From the NCBI GenBank assembly GCA_048267245.1, contig JBLWXV010000002.1:124001-188000 (forward strand): a DNA stretch of 64,000 nt, written 5' to 3'. Source of the DNA: JBLWXV01 sp048267245 (lineage in GTDB: Bacteria; Bdellovibrionota; Bacteriovoracia; Bacteriovoracales; Bacteriovoracaceae). Position 1 is the first letter of the stretch. Each line of letters opens with the position of its first letter. Shown here piece after piece: positions 35,686 through 44,753 of the stretch. A program made the position numbers and the translations under genes. The notes beneath the pieces were generated by a model that did not search any database, was not told the DNA's origin, and saw only the letters and a list, made by a program, of their open reading frames with translations.

Positions 35686-35795
35686 TCATTAGTGGACTTT
35701 ATTCGTCGAGTTAATTTTATTGAGATAGCTGAACTAGATCATCTTTTTTCTGGGGAAGTTAAGTTAAGCTATGAGATATAGTTGAGGTAAATTAA

Positions 35796-36911
35796 ATGAG
35801 ATACTTATTAGTTTTAATTCCAGTGATTCTTTCTCAAACAGTAAACGCTACAGTGGCCAGAAAGATGGACAGAATGCTCGTAGATCTAATTAAGCTTGGG
35901 ACTTACTTTGACTCCCCTGAGAGACTTTATTCTCCAAGTAGTAGACCGGCGATGATTAAGTTAACTCAGGATATGAAAGAGACATTTAAAGAGGCCTCTC
36001 ACTCCGATTTGCTCAAAGAACTTTCGCTTCTGCCGTCGGCCGAAATTTTAGAAGAGAGCCTGACTTCGATTGATGAGTCACTTAAAGAAAAGAATCTCAA
36101 TTACGCGCGTTTAAGATTTAATTCCACGCGCTCTATCTGTTTATCTTGCCACACCCAACTCGACTGGAAAGTAAGTGGGGATATTCTCGAGCGAGTAAAT
36201 GAATTGGGCACAGAGCTCAAATTAAGTAACACAGATAAGGGTGACGTCTACTCTATTGTTAGAGACTACACTAAGGCCAGTCAGTACTATCTGGCCCAGC
36301 TACAGTCAAAGTGGACCCTACGTGATTCTAGTACTGAGATGTCTATTCTAAAGAGGATTCTTCATAACTACCTCACCGGATTGGTAGATATTGAAGCGGC
36401 CCTTGATTTCTTTAGTGTCAATCGCACAACGATGAATCTCAGTCGAAGCTCCTCACTAATTGTAGATGAGTGGATTTCTGAAATGAAGACTTGGTCCACT
36501 GTTGGTGGCAAGGTGACCAAGATGAGTGTCGATGGTTTCATTAGTTTTTATAAAAAGAGAGATGAAATAATTGATGATAGCCATGATGGGGCGAGAGACG
36601 TGATTAATCATTTGATGCTTGGAAAGCTTGGCAAGGAGTTGATTAATCAGTCTAGTAAGGAAGCCAATAAGGCCGAACTACTATATTATCTTGGTGTAGC
36701 AGACAGGGCGGTGGATTCAAATTTTCTCTATAGCCTTTCGGATCTCTATTTTAAACAATGTATTCGCAACTACCCTAAATCAAAGTATGCCAAGCTTTGC
36801 TATTCAAGTTTTGAAGACAGTGTGTTTCAGAGTTTTTCAGGATCAGCTGGTGTCTTTATCCCAGATGATGTACGAACTGAACTTAGTGAGCTAAAGGCAC
36901 TTTTACAATAA
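35796..36911 (+). CDS. exported protein with a c-type heme motif
   Basis: A 371-residue exported protein (signal YLLVLIPVILSQTVNA). CLSCH at residues 115-119 is a single CxxCH heme-attachment motif in a helical region, as in one-heme cytochrome c-like domains. The remaining 250 residues are mostly helical and unrecognised, with no obvious distal Met ligand. Whether heme is bound depends on cytochrome c maturation genes not seen here. Confidence 0.7.
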   Translation: MRYLLVLIPVILSQTVNATVARKMDRMLVDLIKLGTYFDSPERLYSPSSRPAMIKLTQDMKETFKEASHSDLLKELSLLPSAEILEESLTSIDESLKEKNLNYARLRFNSTRSICLSCHTQLDWKVSGDILERVNELGTELKLSNTDKGDVYSIVRDYTKASQYYLAQLQSKWTLRDSSTEMSILKRILHNYLTGLVDIEAALDFFSVNRTTMNLSRSSSLIVDEWISEMKTWSTVGGKVTKMSVDGFISFYKKRDEIIDDSHDGARDVINHLMLGKLGKELINQSSKEANKAELLYYLGVADRAVDSNFLYSLSDLYFKQCIRNYPKSKYAKLCYSSFEDSVFQSFSGSAGVFIPDDVRTELSELKALLQ

Positions 36912-36976
36912 ATTAATTATTCTTTATCACAATCACTAGTTATTCGCCCATTTGTTCATGGGAGCGATTATTATTG

Positions 36977-36994
36977 TCACAGCCGTTGCTGTGA
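36977..36994. other. 7-bp hairpin after the heme-motif gene
   Basis: TCACAGC-CGTT-GCTGTGA, 65 bases past the stop, without a T run. Possible weak terminator or operator ahead of the receiver/PilZ-like gene. Confidence 0.35.
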
Positions 36995-37074
36995 TTAATA
37001 TCCGCGCCCCTCTAAATACTTGAATAAACCTTCCACTCAATAAACTTTTATAATGATACTAATCAGGAGTTTTA

Positions 37075-38661
37075 ATGGGTGAAGCCAAGCAACTCCTCTA
37101 CATTGGAAGTGATTTCAAGTTTGTTGAGGAGTTAGAAGAAAGAGCGAAATCACTATTTGGAGAAAGTTCAAATATAGCAATCGCTTGTTCGGAAATTGGT
37201 CATGTCATTGCTCCTGCCATTAAATCCAAAGCTGAAATCTTGCTGATAGACTTTAGTTCCACTTGGAATTTAGATGCTCTCATTAACGAAGTGAAAGAGC
37301 TCAGAAGTAATACCTCGCTACCACAGGTCTTCATATGTGCCCTTTGGGCAAGTGAGGATCAGATATCTAAGCTAGGGCATCTCTACGCTCAAGGATTTCA
37401 GTATGGATTTGTAAAAGGGGGAGAGCTTGATTACCTCATTAGTGATCTCTTTAGACTTCGCTATGAAAAGAAGATTGATGATCAAAAATATGCAAAGGCA
37501 ATCAAGATTGATAAGGAGATGAATATCTCCCTTGGTTTTTCACTTGGTCGATTTTCCCGAGAGCATTTTGAGGTTGATGGCGGAATTTCTCTTTTGGATG
37601 ATGTGATACCTGTTAAGTTACCTATGGGGGATGGGTATGATATTGGTCCGGCCCAAATTACATCTAAAAGAGTTGAAGATCATAAAGATGGGCACACTCT
37701 TTTTCATTACGAACTCAATTATCCTTTTGATGATCAGTGGAGCGATAAGGATAGGCCCTTTGATCAAAGAGCATTAACTCGGTGGATTCTCAATCATACT
37801 CATGAGCTTTGCGACTACCGTGTTCACCTGTGCTTTGCTACTAGAAACGTCGATATTCTCACCCAAGTATGTAACTTAAAGGATAAATATCACTTTAGCT
37901 TTGATTTCGTATTTAAGCAGCTTAGTGAAATTGATGCTGCTGAAGCTGGGGTTGTCTTTTATGATGTGGAAAATGGTGAGAGAGCACACAATAGCCTTGA
38001 GTGGCTGGAAGTAGTCCTAAGAAAAATCAAAAATGCAGGAGGAAAACTCCCTATTTTTGTCTTAGGCGGATGTCCTTCGTCATCAGAAGCGCTTCGTAAA
38101 GTTCTTGGCTATGACCGACTGATTTCTATTCAGCGCCCACTCACTTCTATGGTGATTGAGCAGTATCTTGAGAGCGTGAGTGCCAAGTTTGCGAGTCGCC
38201 AAAATGGCTTCTATTGTCTTAGATCGAGTGACCCAAGACGACTTGTGAGCGTCTCTCAAGAGATTGTTATCACTAGCATGTCGGAGAGAGAAATCTCATT
38301 CTTAAGCGATCTTGAGTTGCCTGTGACAACTTTAATACGCTTTCAACTTCCAACTGACTTCTATCTAAGTATTGTTGAGACATGTGAAGAGGCGACAAGC
38401 AGGCGCGCTAAGAAGCATTATCGGGGAGTTATCCATAGTATCACTGAAGAGAACTTGAGGCTGATGAGAAAGTTCGTCAATCAAATGATTTACAGTCCCT
38501 TAAAAAATTTCTCGAGATTTGAAATTGATTTATTATTAAGTCACAAGATTCTTGAGGATGAAGAAAAGAAGGAAGTTAGAATTGAGCAGCAATCCAATGA
38601 AGCTCACTACACCTGCGATAAATTAAATCACTCTAAAGAATCGAACTTAGGCTCAGATTAA
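37075..38661 (+). CDS. multi-domain protein with degenerate receivers and PilZ-like end
   Basis: A 528-residue cytoplasmic protein behind a strong AGGAG site. Residues 1-135 look like a receiver domain (ILLIDFSS for the acceptor strand, GFVKGGEL for the Lys strand) with an incomplete acid pocket. Around 295-380 is a second receiver-like fold (VVFYDVENGE, LPIFVLGG, ISIQRPL) with Arg replacing Lys. The end (VITSMSEREISFLSD, LIRFQLP) recalls PilZ domains but lacks their glycines. It is followed 21 bases later by a canonical CheY-like receiver, likely its partner. Domain calls are by motif order and are inference. Confidence 0.72.
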   Translation: MGEAKQLLYIGSDFKFVEELEERAKSLFGESSNIAIACSEIGHVIAPAIKSKAEILLIDFSSTWNLDALINEVKELRSNTSLPQVFICALWASEDQISKLGHLYAQGFQYGFVKGGELDYLISDLFRLRYEKKIDDQKYAKAIKIDKEMNISLGFSLGRFSREHFEVDGGISLLDDVIPVKLPMGDGYDIGPAQITSKRVEDHKDGHTLFHYELNYPFDDQWSDKDRPFDQRALTRWILNHTHELCDYRVHLCFATRNVDILTQVCNLKDKYHFSFDFVFKQLSEIDAAEAGVVFYDVENGERAHNSLEWLEVVLRKIKNAGGKLPIFVLGGCPSSSEALRKVLGYDRLISIQRPLTSMVIEQYLESVSAKFASRQNGFYCLRSSDPRRLVSVSQEIVITSMSEREISFLSDLELPVTTLIRFQLPTDFYLSIVETCEEATSRRAKKHYRGVIHSITEENLRLMRKFVNQMIYSPLKNFSRFEIDLLLSHKILEDEEKKEVRIEQQSNEAHYTCDKLNHSKESNLGSD

Positions 38662-38682
38662 AAACCATACGAGGAGATAACT

Positions 38683-39138
38683 ATGGCAAAGGGAACACTT
38701 CTAATTGTAGACGATGAGCCGGATATTGTAGATCGCCTAAAGTTAATCCTTGAAGATTATGCTGAGACTGTTATAACTGCTACTAATGGAATTGAAGCGC
38801 TCAAAGCCGTTAAAGAGAATGAAATTCATTGCATTGTCTGCGACATCAACATGCCCAAGATGAATGGTGTTGAGGTGATCAAGAGTATTCGTTCTGATGG
38901 CATAAAGACTCCCTTTGTATTCTATACCGCTCATGGAAATAAAGACCTCATGCTTGAAGCTGTGAAATATGGTGCTTTTGATTTCTTGAATAAGCCAAAC
39001 CTTGAAGGTCTTGAAGATGTTGTCTCAAGAGGGTTGAGCGAAGGCTTTAAGCAAGATGAAGTCCGCAATTCAGATGATCAAATGTTTATCAGCGAATATC
39101 GCAAGCTCTTGTTGCAATTGGATTCCGTACAATCGTAA
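38683..39138 (+). CDS. CheY-like single-domain response regulator
   Basis: A 151-residue stand-alone receiver. Acid pocket DDE (10-12), phosphoacceptor D54 in CDINMPKMNG, switch Thr82 in FYTAHG and Lys104 in FLNKP are all in place, so it should be phosphorylated. GAGGAG precedes the start. A short C-terminal helix follows the receiver. No kinase is adjacent; output could be protein-protein, for instance with the degenerate receiver protein upstream. Confidence 0.9.
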   Translation: MAKGTLLIVDDEPDIVDRLKLILEDYAETVITATNGIEALKAVKENEIHCIVCDINMPKMNGVEVIKSIRSDGIKTPFVFYTAHGNKDLMLEAVKYGAFDFLNKPNLEGLEDVVSRGLSEGFKQDEVRNSDDQMFISEYRKLLLQLDSVQS

Positions 39139-39161
39139 GGCCCTCCCAAAGTGAGGGCCTT
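39137..39161. terminator. bidirectional hairpin between convergent genes
   Basis: AAGGCCCTC-CCAAAGT-GAGGGCCTT, nine perfect pairs, starting within the stop codon of the CheY-like gene and ending nine bases before the stop of the facing lipoprotein gene. No long T run on either side. Confidence 0.65.
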
Positions 39162-39169
39162 AAGAGATG

Positions 39170-39973
39170 TTATTCGAATGAAATATAAATATATGGATCT
39201 TGAACTTTTAAACTTTCTGATTCGTTCTTTTTAAGCTCTTTAAATAAGTCGTCTTTGATATTAAGAAAACTCGCTTTGAGCTTATCAATCCTTATTCTTA
39301 GGTCAAAGTCCTGTCCTGCTGGAAGATACTCCACTTTCCCTTCGCCTTTGATAGTTACAGTTACTGACAGTGATGCTTTTAATTCCAGATCGAAGCTTCC
39401 ATTTTTGAAAGTGAGATTCATATTCTTGAAACTCGCATCTGTAGCACTCGCATCAATTACATTCAACGTCTGTGTGAACATATTGGCTTGAGACATTTGA
39501 AAGTTTGAAATCTTCAATGTGCCGGTTTGAAGACAGTTCTCTAGTGGGCGAAGACCTAGAGACGGATTCTTGCAATTCAGGCCTAGCCCTGAAAGAGTGT
39601 AATTATCTTCGCCATAGTCAAGATTCGCGCTTCTCATTGAGACAGCTTTTGGATTATTGGCCGAGATATCTAATGTCGCTCCTGTTGCCGAAACTTTTTG
39701 AATTGGCGCCCACCACTCAGGAGCTCCGATATTGGCCGATTGGGTGCTTCCGATCAGGTCTAACTGCTTGAGTGCTTCGTCGTACTTGATTTGAATTTCG
39801 TTATCTGACCATTTTTGTCCGTCGATATCGAAGTTCATCGCTCCTTGAATCGTTCCCATCGTATTTGAATATGAGAGGTTTAAGTTTTGTCCGCTCAGGC
39901 TTACTTGGTCTATATCGTTACAAGACACAGCAAATCCTAGTATAATAGTCGAGGCTATTAGATTAAGTTTCAT
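39170..39973 (-). CDS. lipoprotein of unknown function
   Basis: About 267 residues from ATG 39973, chosen because AAGGAG precedes it and a lipoprotein signal (TIILGFAVSC) follows; the open frame continues upstream but without such features. The mature protein is strand-rich and repetitive in feel (SANLDYGEDNYTLSG, LKISNFQMSQANM), like lipid- or barrel-associated beta-sandwich proteins. No family recognised. Divergent from murG across an operator-like palindrome. Confidence 0.75.
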   Translation of the reverse strand: MKLNLIASTIILGFAVSCNDIDQVSLSGQNLNLSYSNTMGTIQGAMNFDIDGQKWSDNEIQIKYDEALKQLDLIGSTQSANIGAPEWWAPIQKVSATGATLDISANNPKAVSMRSANLDYGEDNYTLSGLGLNCKNPSLGLRPLENCLQTGTLKISNFQMSQANMFTQTLNVIDASATDASFKNMNLTFKNGSFDLELKASLSVTVTIKGEGKVEYLPAGQDFDLRIRIDKLKASFLNIKDDLFKELKKNESESLKVQDPYIYISFE

Positions 39974-39986
39974 GGCATACTCCTTA

Positions 39987-39998
39987 CGAAACGTTTCG
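39987..39998. promoter_or_regulatory. 12-bp perfect palindrome, LacI-type operator-like
   Basis: CGAAACGTTTCG in the 93-base spacer between the lipoprotein gene and murG, 13 bases before the lipoprotein start. The central AACGTT resembles LacI/GalR/PurR operators. No such regulator gene is in the window. Confidence 0.4.
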
Positions 39999-40066
39999 GG
40001 GAGAAAGGATTCCGACTTTTCGCCTTTGATCTCGGGCGGAAATTTTGGGTCGACTTTGGAGAATAG

Positions 40067-41140
40067 ATGACTAGGTCTGTTTATTTCACAGGTGGCGGAA
40101 GTGGGGGACATGTTGTTCCGGCAAGAACTCTGATTAGCGAGTTGGCCTCTGACCAAAATTTTGAGATTAAGTATATTGGTGGCATAAAAGGGGTCGAGTC
40201 CGAGATTATGCCCGCCCTCGTGAAGCGCTACTATGGGATCTCTACTGGAAAATTAAGACGCTACTTCTCCCTAGAGAACTTCATTGATTTTCTAAGAGTG
40301 GGTAAGGGAATTTTTCAATCTCTCGCAATTTTACTCAAAGCGCCCAGAGACAGTTTGGTTTTCTCCTTTGGTGGCTTTGTCTCTATTCCTCCAGTACTTG
40401 CTGCAAAAGTCCTTGGGCTTGAAGTCTATGTACACGAGCAGACAACGAGGGCAGGACTAGCTAATAAGATCGCAGCAAAAGTTGCAACGAGAGTCTTTCT
40501 CTCCTTTGAAAGTTCGAAGGTCTTCTACCCCGCTAGCAAGTGCACTCTCTCTGGATATCCAATTAGAGAGCGCATTTATAAAGGTCCCTGGAATAAAGTA
40601 ATCACTCTCTCCTCTGTGCAAATTGACTTAGAGACAAAGCCTACAATATTCATCACTGGCGGTGGCAATGGTGCTGAGTGCTTGAATCGAATTGTGAGAG
40701 ATAACCTCGACTCACTTTTAGAGAAGTACCAAATCGTCCACCAAGTGGGGGCGCCTCATATTGAAAAGTACTCTGCTCTTGCTAGGCCTGGGTATTATCC
40801 AGTGGCTTTTGTGGGGGAAGAGATTATTGATCTAATGAAATATTCTTCGGTCGTGGTTGCCCGAGCTGGGGCAGGCACCGTGAGTGAACTCATGGCCTTA
40901 GGCAAGCGGGCGATCTATATCCCTCTGGCCATTGCTCAGAAGAATGAACAATTCCACAACGCCATGGCGGCTAGAGAGCTTAATAATTCAGTTGTCATAG
41001 AAGAGAAGGATTTGGCCGGTGTAGACTGGCATTCACTCTTTAATGATGTCTGCCAGTCTAAAGAGGGCGCAAGTCCTATTCCAAATAGTGCGAGAGAGAT
41101 TCTCTTAGGCGCTATTAGAAAAAGAAATTGGCGCCAATAA
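40067..41140 (+). CDS. murG: MurG-like UDP-GlcNAc transferase
   Basis: A 357-residue GT28 glycosyltransferase. The N-terminal G loop is GGGSGGH (9-15), with HEQTTRAGLANK and the C-terminal ARAGAGTVSELMALGKRAIYIP region of MurG. MurG adds GlcNAc to lipid I on the inner face of the membrane to make lipid II. GGAG precedes the start. It is not in a cell-division/wall cluster here, so it could be a paralog or simply a relocated murG. Overlaps the facing gene by 26 bases. Confidence 0.78.
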   Translation: MTRSVYFTGGGSGGHVVPARTLISELASDQNFEIKYIGGIKGVESEIMPALVKRYYGISTGKLRRYFSLENFIDFLRVGKGIFQSLAILLKAPRDSLVFSFGGFVSIPPVLAAKVLGLEVYVHEQTTRAGLANKIAAKVATRVFLSFESSKVFYPASKCTLSGYPIRERIYKGPWNKVITLSSVQIDLETKPTIFITGGGNGAECLNRIVRDNLDSLLEKYQIVHQVGAPHIEKYSALARPGYYPVAFVGEEIIDLMKYSSVVVARAGAGTVSELMALGKRAIYIPLAIAQKNEQFHNAMAARELNNSVVIEEKDLAGVDWHSLFNDVCQSKEGASPIPNSAREILLGAIRKRNWRQ

Positions 41141-42947
41141 GAGATTCGTTCTCGCCGCGAAGTCTAGAGTGGGTGAGGGAGAGACTTGAATTATTGCCGA
41201 TGTGATAAGTCGCCTTCGCACCATATTCGTAGGTCCTCTCAAGGTGCGACCACAGCCACCAGTCCTGCGCTGCAAAAGCCTTAAAGGCAAACTTCTCTGC
41301 AAGTCTAATCAAGAGAAAGCTCTCTGGACCTGCTCCCACTCGGTAGCCCTCATGGGCCAGCTCTTTACTTGCCTGAAACTCGGTGTGGATAAAGAGTCCA
41401 ACCTTTACATTTTCTCTGCCAAAGGCGAGGCCGTAGGCACTATCTAGGCTTGGCGTGTAGCAAGAGTCACAGCTTTGATCATTAACTCTCTCGCTTCCCA
41501 GTCTCAGGCGCCAGGAGCCCTTTGGGATGAGCTTAGTAAATGGAGATAGGGAGAGAACTTGGATAAAGTCGGCGCGGTCGAGATAGACTTTTTTGGCGCC
41601 TGAACGGTCACTGTAGTAGCGAAGCTCGACATTGCCCATCTCCATAATGGCATTGGGGTTTTGCCCAGCGACGGGATCTAGGAGATCGTGAAGGGCCGCT
41701 CTGAATGAGAGCTTGCCAGTAAGCTTTCCTTTTTTTGAATAGCCGCTCTGTAGTCCAAGCCTGGCCGTTTCATGGCCTCTGTGAGGGGATTCGAGTACGG
41801 GAGTTTGAACTTTGACCACCGAAGAGCTAACGCCAGTTTCAGCGCGTTTAATCAGAAGTTCTTGGCGATTTTTCATCACAACTTTTTCTTCGGAAACAAT
41901 CGCATCTGCATTTTCAAAGTCAAAGTACTCAATGAGGGCATCGAGTACCTTGGCCTTTGATTGAGTTTCAATGTCTTGAAACTCTACTTTCTCAGGAGCA
42001 CTCTTGTGTGCGTTAAAGACTTTCTGCTCTTCTTCATTGAGTCCTTCATAACTTGCAATCAGAACGCGTCGCTTTGATGGTCGAAAGCTTATGTGCTTGA
42101 GCAGTCCAGGTGTTCTTGCCACAGCTTTAATAGTGTCAACTGGTGGAACGTTAGAACTGATGCGCTCTAAGAGTTTCCATTCAGGGGCCGCAACATTGAG
42201 AAGACCGAGAATATGGTATGAACAATTTTCTGAGAGGTAATAGTAGTCAAAGTAAGTCTGTTTCATTTCCCACAGGTGGGAGATGACCCAGTCAATTTGG
42301 TCGTCGTTAATATTGAGTTCATAGTCCCAAAGATCTCTGGACTCAAAGTCATTGTACTCTCGAATTTTATAGAAGTAGGGCATCACTGCAAATTCGCCGT
42401 GAAAGCCACCAAAGGTTCCTTTGAAAGCGTAGATGAGAGAGTTTGAAGTGGTGACGTTGGCCGCAAAATTGGCAGCGTAATCTAGGAGCTGATACTTTTC
42501 TGACTCTTCCACATCAGACTCTTTTTTAAATCTCAGAAGAGTGTGCCCAAAGGCGGAGGATGGGTTATTTAAGTAGTAACTTGAAAAGACCAAGCTGATA
42601 GATTTTGCGCTCAGTTTTCTAGCGAAGTCGAGATACTCTTGGCAGTGACTGAGTTTGGGAGCATCCTGACCTAATTCTCTCGCGATAAACTTCGATCTGG
42701 CGGGAAATTTACAAGCAAAGCTTGGCTCACTCTTAAATAACTCAACACTCTTAGCGTATTCGGCGAGGTAGTCGTTCTTTCCATTATCGGACAGAAAGAA
42801 GTTCATCCCATCGGCTTGAGAGCTTGTTGAGAAGAAACCATCTGTGACGTGAAGTAGTGCCTTCCATCTCACTAGGTCTTTAGGGGATTGATCTTGGGCA
42901 GCTCCCAAGAGTGGGAGAGCGAGCAGAATGATAGCAATTAATTTCAT
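41115..42947 (-). CDS. DUF4105/Lnb-like periplasmic protein with C-terminal barrel-like region
   Basis: A 610-residue exported protein (signal LIAIILLALPLLGAAQ). The DUF4105 (Lnb N-terminal periplasmic) domain is clear: NPSSAFGHTLLRF with His135 and SENCSYHILGLL with Cys242, the papain-like pair of this family. In Enterococcus, Lnb transfers an acyl chain to make lyso-form lipoproteins, but many Gram-negative homologs have unknown roles. From about residue 375 the sequence alternates strands (LGLQSGYSKKGKL, SWRLRLGSERV) and ends SLIGANFFF, like an outer-membrane barrel. Thus likely outer membrane located. Confidence 0.78.
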   Translation of the reverse strand: MKLIAIILLALPLLGAAQDQSPKDLVRWKALLHVTDGFFSTSSQADGMNFFLSDNGKNDYLAEYAKSVELFKSEPSFACKFPARSKFIARELGQDAPKLSHCQEYLDFARKLSAKSISLVFSSYYLNNPSSAFGHTLLRFKKESDVEESEKYQLLDYAANFAANVTTSNSLIYAFKGTFGGFHGEFAVMPYFYKIREYNDFESRDLWDYELNINDDQIDWVISHLWEMKQTYFDYYYLSENCSYHILGLLNVAAPEWKLLERISSNVPPVDTIKAVARTPGLLKHISFRPSKRRVLIASYEGLNEEEQKVFNAHKSAPEKVEFQDIETQSKAKVLDALIEYFDFENADAIVSEEKVVMKNRQELLIKRAETGVSSSVVKVQTPVLESPHRGHETARLGLQSGYSKKGKLTGKLSFRAALHDLLDPVAGQNPNAIMEMGNVELRYYSDRSGAKKVYLDRADFIQVLSLSPFTKLIPKGSWRLRLGSERVNDQSCDSCYTPSLDSAYGLAFGRENVKVGLFIHTEFQASKELAHEGYRVGAGPESFLLIRLAEKFAFKAFAAQDWWLWSHLERTYEYGAKATYHIGNNSSLSLTHSRLRGENESLIGANFFF

Positions 42948-42980
42948 AGAAAAAGATTAGAGAAGGACGGACTTAATGGC

Positions 42981-43010
42981 AAAAAAAAAGCACCTCTTTC
43001 GAGGTGCCCT
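42981..43010 (-). terminator. strong Rho-independent terminator of the DUF3015 gene
   Basis: On the minus strand GCACCTC-GAAA-GAGGTGC followed by nine T residues, about 30 bases after the stop. The GAAA tetraloop adds stability. Confidence 0.92.
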
Positions 43011-43037
43011 TTATTAAAAAGCTGTTAGCTTAATAAA

Positions 43038-43487
43038 TTAGATACAAGCTCTTTTTACAACAGCAGAGATTTGGCCGTTGATTTCAGAAGCAGATACTGT
43101 TTCTGAAGAGAAGATCTTGCGGTAGTTCTTTTGAAGAACTGGACCAACGTTAGTTGATTCACATCCGTACATACGAACTAGTGAAGTAAGAGTTTCACCT
43201 TGACCACGAGCGATGTCGTTAGCAAGAGCTGAACGGTTAGCTTCGATGAATACCATCTGAGCTTGTCCACCCATTCCGTCTAGTTCACAGTTAGAAGTAC
43301 CTGAAGTCATACCAAAAGTTTGGTTACCGAAAGTACCGTTAGTTGTAGCGCCAAGAACTTGGTGCATAAGGCTTGAACCATCTGTCCAGATAGTTGAGCC
43401 AAGACCACAACCTTGAGCTTGGTAAGAAGCAGCTTGAGCTGATACTGAAAGGGCGAATGCAGCTAGGGCAACGAGATACTTTTTCAT
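43038..43487 (-). CDS. DUF3015 family exported protein
   Basis: A 149-residue exported protein with a textbook signal (YLVALAAFALSVSAQAA). The mature start (YQAQGCGLGSTIW) and repeated TTNGTFGNQTFGMTSGT segment are typical of DUF3015, a family abundant in Bdellovibrio and some gammaproteobacteria. Four cysteines, probably disulfide bonded. A GGAGG site and a strong terminator suggest high, single-gene expression. Function unknown. Confidence 0.88.
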   Translation of the reverse strand: MKKYLVALAAFALSVSAQAASYQAQGCGLGSTIWTDGSSLMHQVLGATTNGTFGNQTFGMTSGTSNCELDGMGGQAQMVFIEANRSALANDIARGQGETLTSLVRMYGCESTNVGPVLQKNYRKIFSSETVSASEINGQISAVVKRACI

Positions 43488-43590
43488 GCTTTTTTCCTCC
43501 GTGAAAGTAAACCAATAAGCATAGTTAATATTGTGAAGTTTATGGTAACCCGAGATTTACCCGATCTCAATAAAAAGCTAAGAGGAAAAT

Positions 43591-44262
43591 TTAACTAAAT
43601 TTATACCCGCGGGCTTTAATGGTAGAAATTCGCTCACCATAGTTCCCGAGCTTTTTTCTCAGGTTCGACAAGTGGGTGTCGATATTTTGATTTTGAACGT
43701 GGATATTTTGCCAAATGGTCTGGGCCAGGGCCTCGCGAGAAACAATTGAGCCAGCATTTTTGGTCAGAGTGAAGAGAATTTTATACTCAATGGGAGTAAG
43801 TGGAAGCTTTTCACCTTGAAGGCTTGCGCTGTGAGTGTTGAGATCAAGCTCAAGTGAATCAAAAGAGATTCTCTCATCAAGAGATGTCTGCGCCTTTGAA
43901 TTTTTAATCTTATTGTGAATGCGTGCAACGAACTCTTTCTTGCTTACTGGCTTATTGAGAACATCATCAGCTCCAAGCTCAAGACAGCGAACAATTGAAT
44001 CTTCGCTAGGGTCTCCACTGAGGAAGATCACAGGAGTGCGGGGCAGAGTGTTCTTTAGCTCTGTGTATGTTTGGTAACCATCTTTTTCAGGCATGTGAAT
44101 ATCTAAAACAACTAAGTCTAGATTGAGGCCCGAGGCAATCTGAAGGAATGTATTTGCTGATTCGAAACTTAAGACGTTGAACTCTGTTGAGAGCAGGCTC
44201 TTGTAAGCCTCGAGAATATCTTTGTTATCATCAACTAATGCGATCGTGAATTTATCCTTCAT
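43591..44262 (-). CDS. OmpR-family response regulator
   Basis: About 223 residues: receiver (VDDNKD pocket, acceptor Asp in VLDIHMPEKDG, Lys in VLNKPV) plus a winged-helix DNA-binding domain (LTPIEYKILFTL, then NIDTHLSNLRKKL and IKARGYKFS). I begin at the ATG six codons inside the longest frame, which matches usual OmpR starts; neither start has a clear ribosome binding site. No histidine kinase adjoins it, so its sensor is elsewhere. Confidence 0.9.
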   Translation of the reverse strand: MKDKFTIALVDDNKDILEAYKSLLSTEFNVLSFESANTFLQIASGLNLDLVVLDIHMPEKDGYQTYTELKNTLPRTPVIFLSGDPSEDSIVRCLELGADDVLNKPVSKKEFVARIHNKIKNSKAQTSLDERISFDSLELDLNTHSASLQGEKLPLTPIEYKILFTLTKNAGSIVSREALAQTIWQNIHVQNQNIDTHLSNLRKKLGNYGERISTIKARGYKFS

Positions 44263-44350
44263 GTGACACAGTCCAATCATTTAAGGTAGTTAGTATAAAT
44301 AACTATAATGAATAAACAATTATGATGAAAGTGAAAAGACGGGGGCATAG

Positions 44351-44737
44351 ATGCAGGTTTCTGATTTTTGTCAGGTAAGAGAGCTTAATGACTTGATGCA
44401 AGGGTTTCAACACTTCGCGCATGAAAGGGAGTGGGAGCAATTCCACACGCCGAAGAATCTTGTGATGGCGATGAGTGTTGAAGCGAGTGAACTACTCGAA
44501 ATCTTTCAGTGGAAGAGCGATGAGGCCTGTAAAGAATTCTTAAATGGTGGAGGAGATGAGAAGGAGAGAGAGAAAATTGAAGATGAAATCGCTGATGTCT
44601 TCTTGTATCTCTTGCGGATATCTCAGCGACTAAATATTGATCCGCTAGAAACCTCAAGAAAAAAAATGATTAAAAATGCCCAGAAGTACCCCGTCGAAAA
44701 GTCCAAAGGACGCGCGACGAAGTACACTGAGCTTTAA
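44351..44737 (+). CDS. MazG-like nucleotide pyrophosphohydrolase
   Basis: A 128-residue all-alpha NTP pyrophosphohydrolase of the dCTPase/RS21-C6 type. The metal-binding motif is split as EASELLEIFQW and EIADVFLYL, with KYPVEKSKGRATKY at the end. It hydrolyses nucleoside triphosphates to monophosphates, cleaning modified or excess nucleotides. Its end faces typA with 16 bases between. Confidence 0.88.
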   Translation: MQVSDFCQVRELNDLMQGFQHFAHEREWEQFHTPKNLVMAMSVEASELLEIFQWKSDEACKEFLNGGGDEKEREKIEDEIADVFLYLLRISQRLNIDPLETSRKKMIKNAQKYPVEKSKGRATKYTEL

Positions 44738-44753
44738 CTTTTCTTTACAAAAC

